Assembly: GCA_023227645.1 (NCBI GenBank)
Contig: JALNVJ010000048.1
Location: 1-9,445, forward strand
From: Bacteroidales bacterium
GTDB taxonomy: Bacteria > Bacteroidota > Bacteroidia > Bacteroidales > P3
DNA length: 9,445 bases
Reading direction: 5' to 3'
In this document: positions 8,601 through 9,445 of the stretch, one piece after another
How positions within the stretch are numbered: position 1 is the first letter of the stretch
Layout of the letters: each line of letters opens with the position of its first letter
Made by a program: the position numbers and the translations under genes
The notes under the pieces: generated by a model
Databases searched by the model: none
Seen by the model: the letters and a program-made list of their open reading frames with translations, nothing else
Told to the model about the DNA's origin: nothing

Positions 8601-9421
8601 TCGGTTTCCCTATCAATAATAACTTCAGTACGTTCAATTGAAACAACTTCTCCGGTATCTTCATCAACGAAGTCTTCAATCCAAGCTCGCACTACTCTTG
8701 CTGCTAATTTTCTCCCAACAACTTTTTTCAAATTAGTCTTGGTTACTTTTAATTCTTCAGCAAGATTAAAAATTTCTAATATATCTTTATCTGTTTCATA
8801 ACCTATCGCTCTTAATAGAGTTGTAATAGGCAATTTCTTTTTTCTGTCAATATAAGCATACATGACATTATTAATGTCTGTAGTAAATTCCATCCAAGAT
8901 CCCTTAAATGGAATAATACGTGCAGAATATAGTTGCATCCCATTTGCATGATTACTCGTTCCAAAGAAAACTCCAGGTGAACGGTGTAATTGTGAAACGA
9001 CAACTCTTTCTGCTCCATTAACAACAAATGTGCCTTTAGGTGTCATATATGGAATCATTCCTAAATACACATCTTGAATGATTGTTTCAAAATCTTCATG
9101 ATCTGGATCTGTACAGAACAATTTTAATTTAGCCTTCAAAGGAACGCTAAATGTTAATCCCCTCTCTAAACATTCTTGTATTGAATATCGGGGTGGGTCA
9201 ATAAAATAATCGAGAAATTCTAAAACAAAATTATTTCTCGCATCTGAAATAGGAAAATTTTCTGAGAACACTTTATACAAGCCTTCATTAATTCTATTTT
9301 CAGAGTTTGTTTCAAGTTGAAAAAAATCTTGAAACGACTTTAATTGAATATCCAAGAAATCTGGATAATCAAAATGTTTTACGGATGCAAAACTTACTAT
9401 GTTGGATTTATTGTGTGCCAA
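5603..9421 (-). CDS. rpoB: DNA-directed RNA polymerase subunit beta
   Basis: RpoB is the beta subunit of RNA polymerase and forms one half of the active-site cleft and the rifampicin pocket. The 1272-residue product is full length for Bacteroidetes. Landmarks are the N-terminal [16 protein letters not shown], the rifampicin region ([11 protein letters not shown]...[14 protein letters not shown], with D475, H485 and S490 equivalent to E. coli D516, H526 and S531), and GYNYEDA (E777, D778). These are followed by [12 protein letters not shown] (K1046 and K1054, equivalent to E. coli K1065 and K1073) and the C-terminal [21 protein letters not shown]. The classical rifampicin contact residues look wild type. 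One oddity is T519 in [11 protein letters not shown], where most bacteria have proline. The start codon is TTG at 9421-9419. An in-frame TAA lies at 9427-9425, two codons upstream, and the conserved N-terminal block begins about 18 residues in, so no ATG start is available. No Shine-Dalgarno sequence is visible in the 24 nt upstream. rplL is expected beyond the right edge. Confidence 0.98.
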   Translation of the reverse strand: [1272 protein letters not shown]

Positions 9422-9445
9422 GGTTTAAAAATTAATTAGTAAAAA

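Noticed and set aside
1..9445. New mobile, defence or secretion system
   Set aside because: Both strands are accounted for by rpoB, rpoC, the DUF3467 gene and the start of one secreted protein. No transposase, integrase, CRISPR repeat or toxin-antitoxin pair was seen.

Overview
The window holds the 3' half of a ribosomal-protein/RNA polymerase operon from a low-GC member of the Bacteroidetes, most likely Bacteroidales. The evidence is that RpoB and RpoC match the Bacteroides-type beta and beta' subunits nearly end to end as I remember them. A small DUF3467 protein follows rpoC directly, which I recall as a Bacteroidetes arrangement. The gene starts lack Shine-Dalgarno sequences and have A/T-rich leaders, and the best promoter candidates fit the Bacteroidetes TTTG / TAnnTTTG pattern. 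I cannot name a genus.

All genes are on the minus strand, so transcription runs from the right edge to the left. In transcription order: rpoB (9421-5603, complete, TTG start), a 43-nt gap, rpoC (5559-1243, complete), a 9-nt gap, the DUF3467 gene (1233-919), and a strong intrinsic terminator (about 860-826). The right edge lies 24 nt upstream of rpoB, so the operon promoter and the expected upstream rplJ-rplL genes are outside the window. RpoB and RpoC together form the catalytic core of RNA polymerase. The DUF3467 protein is presumably co-transcribed with them but has no known function that I can state.

Positions 253-918 are a very AT-rich intergenic region. It holds the operon terminator, two candidate Bacteroidetes-type promoters, a 16-bp imperfect tandem repeat and two sets of inverted repeats. 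To its left a second transcription unit begins: the first 84 codons of a secreted protein with a clear signal peptide, cut by the left edge.

The window is mostly ordinary core genome. The points most worth checking are the TTG start of rpoB, a Pro-to-Thr change next to the rifampicin region of RpoB, the DUF3467 gene inside the polymerase operon, and a possibly long, structured leader in front of the secreted-protein gene. I found no CRISPR array, mobile element, tRNA, rRNA or new defence-like system.
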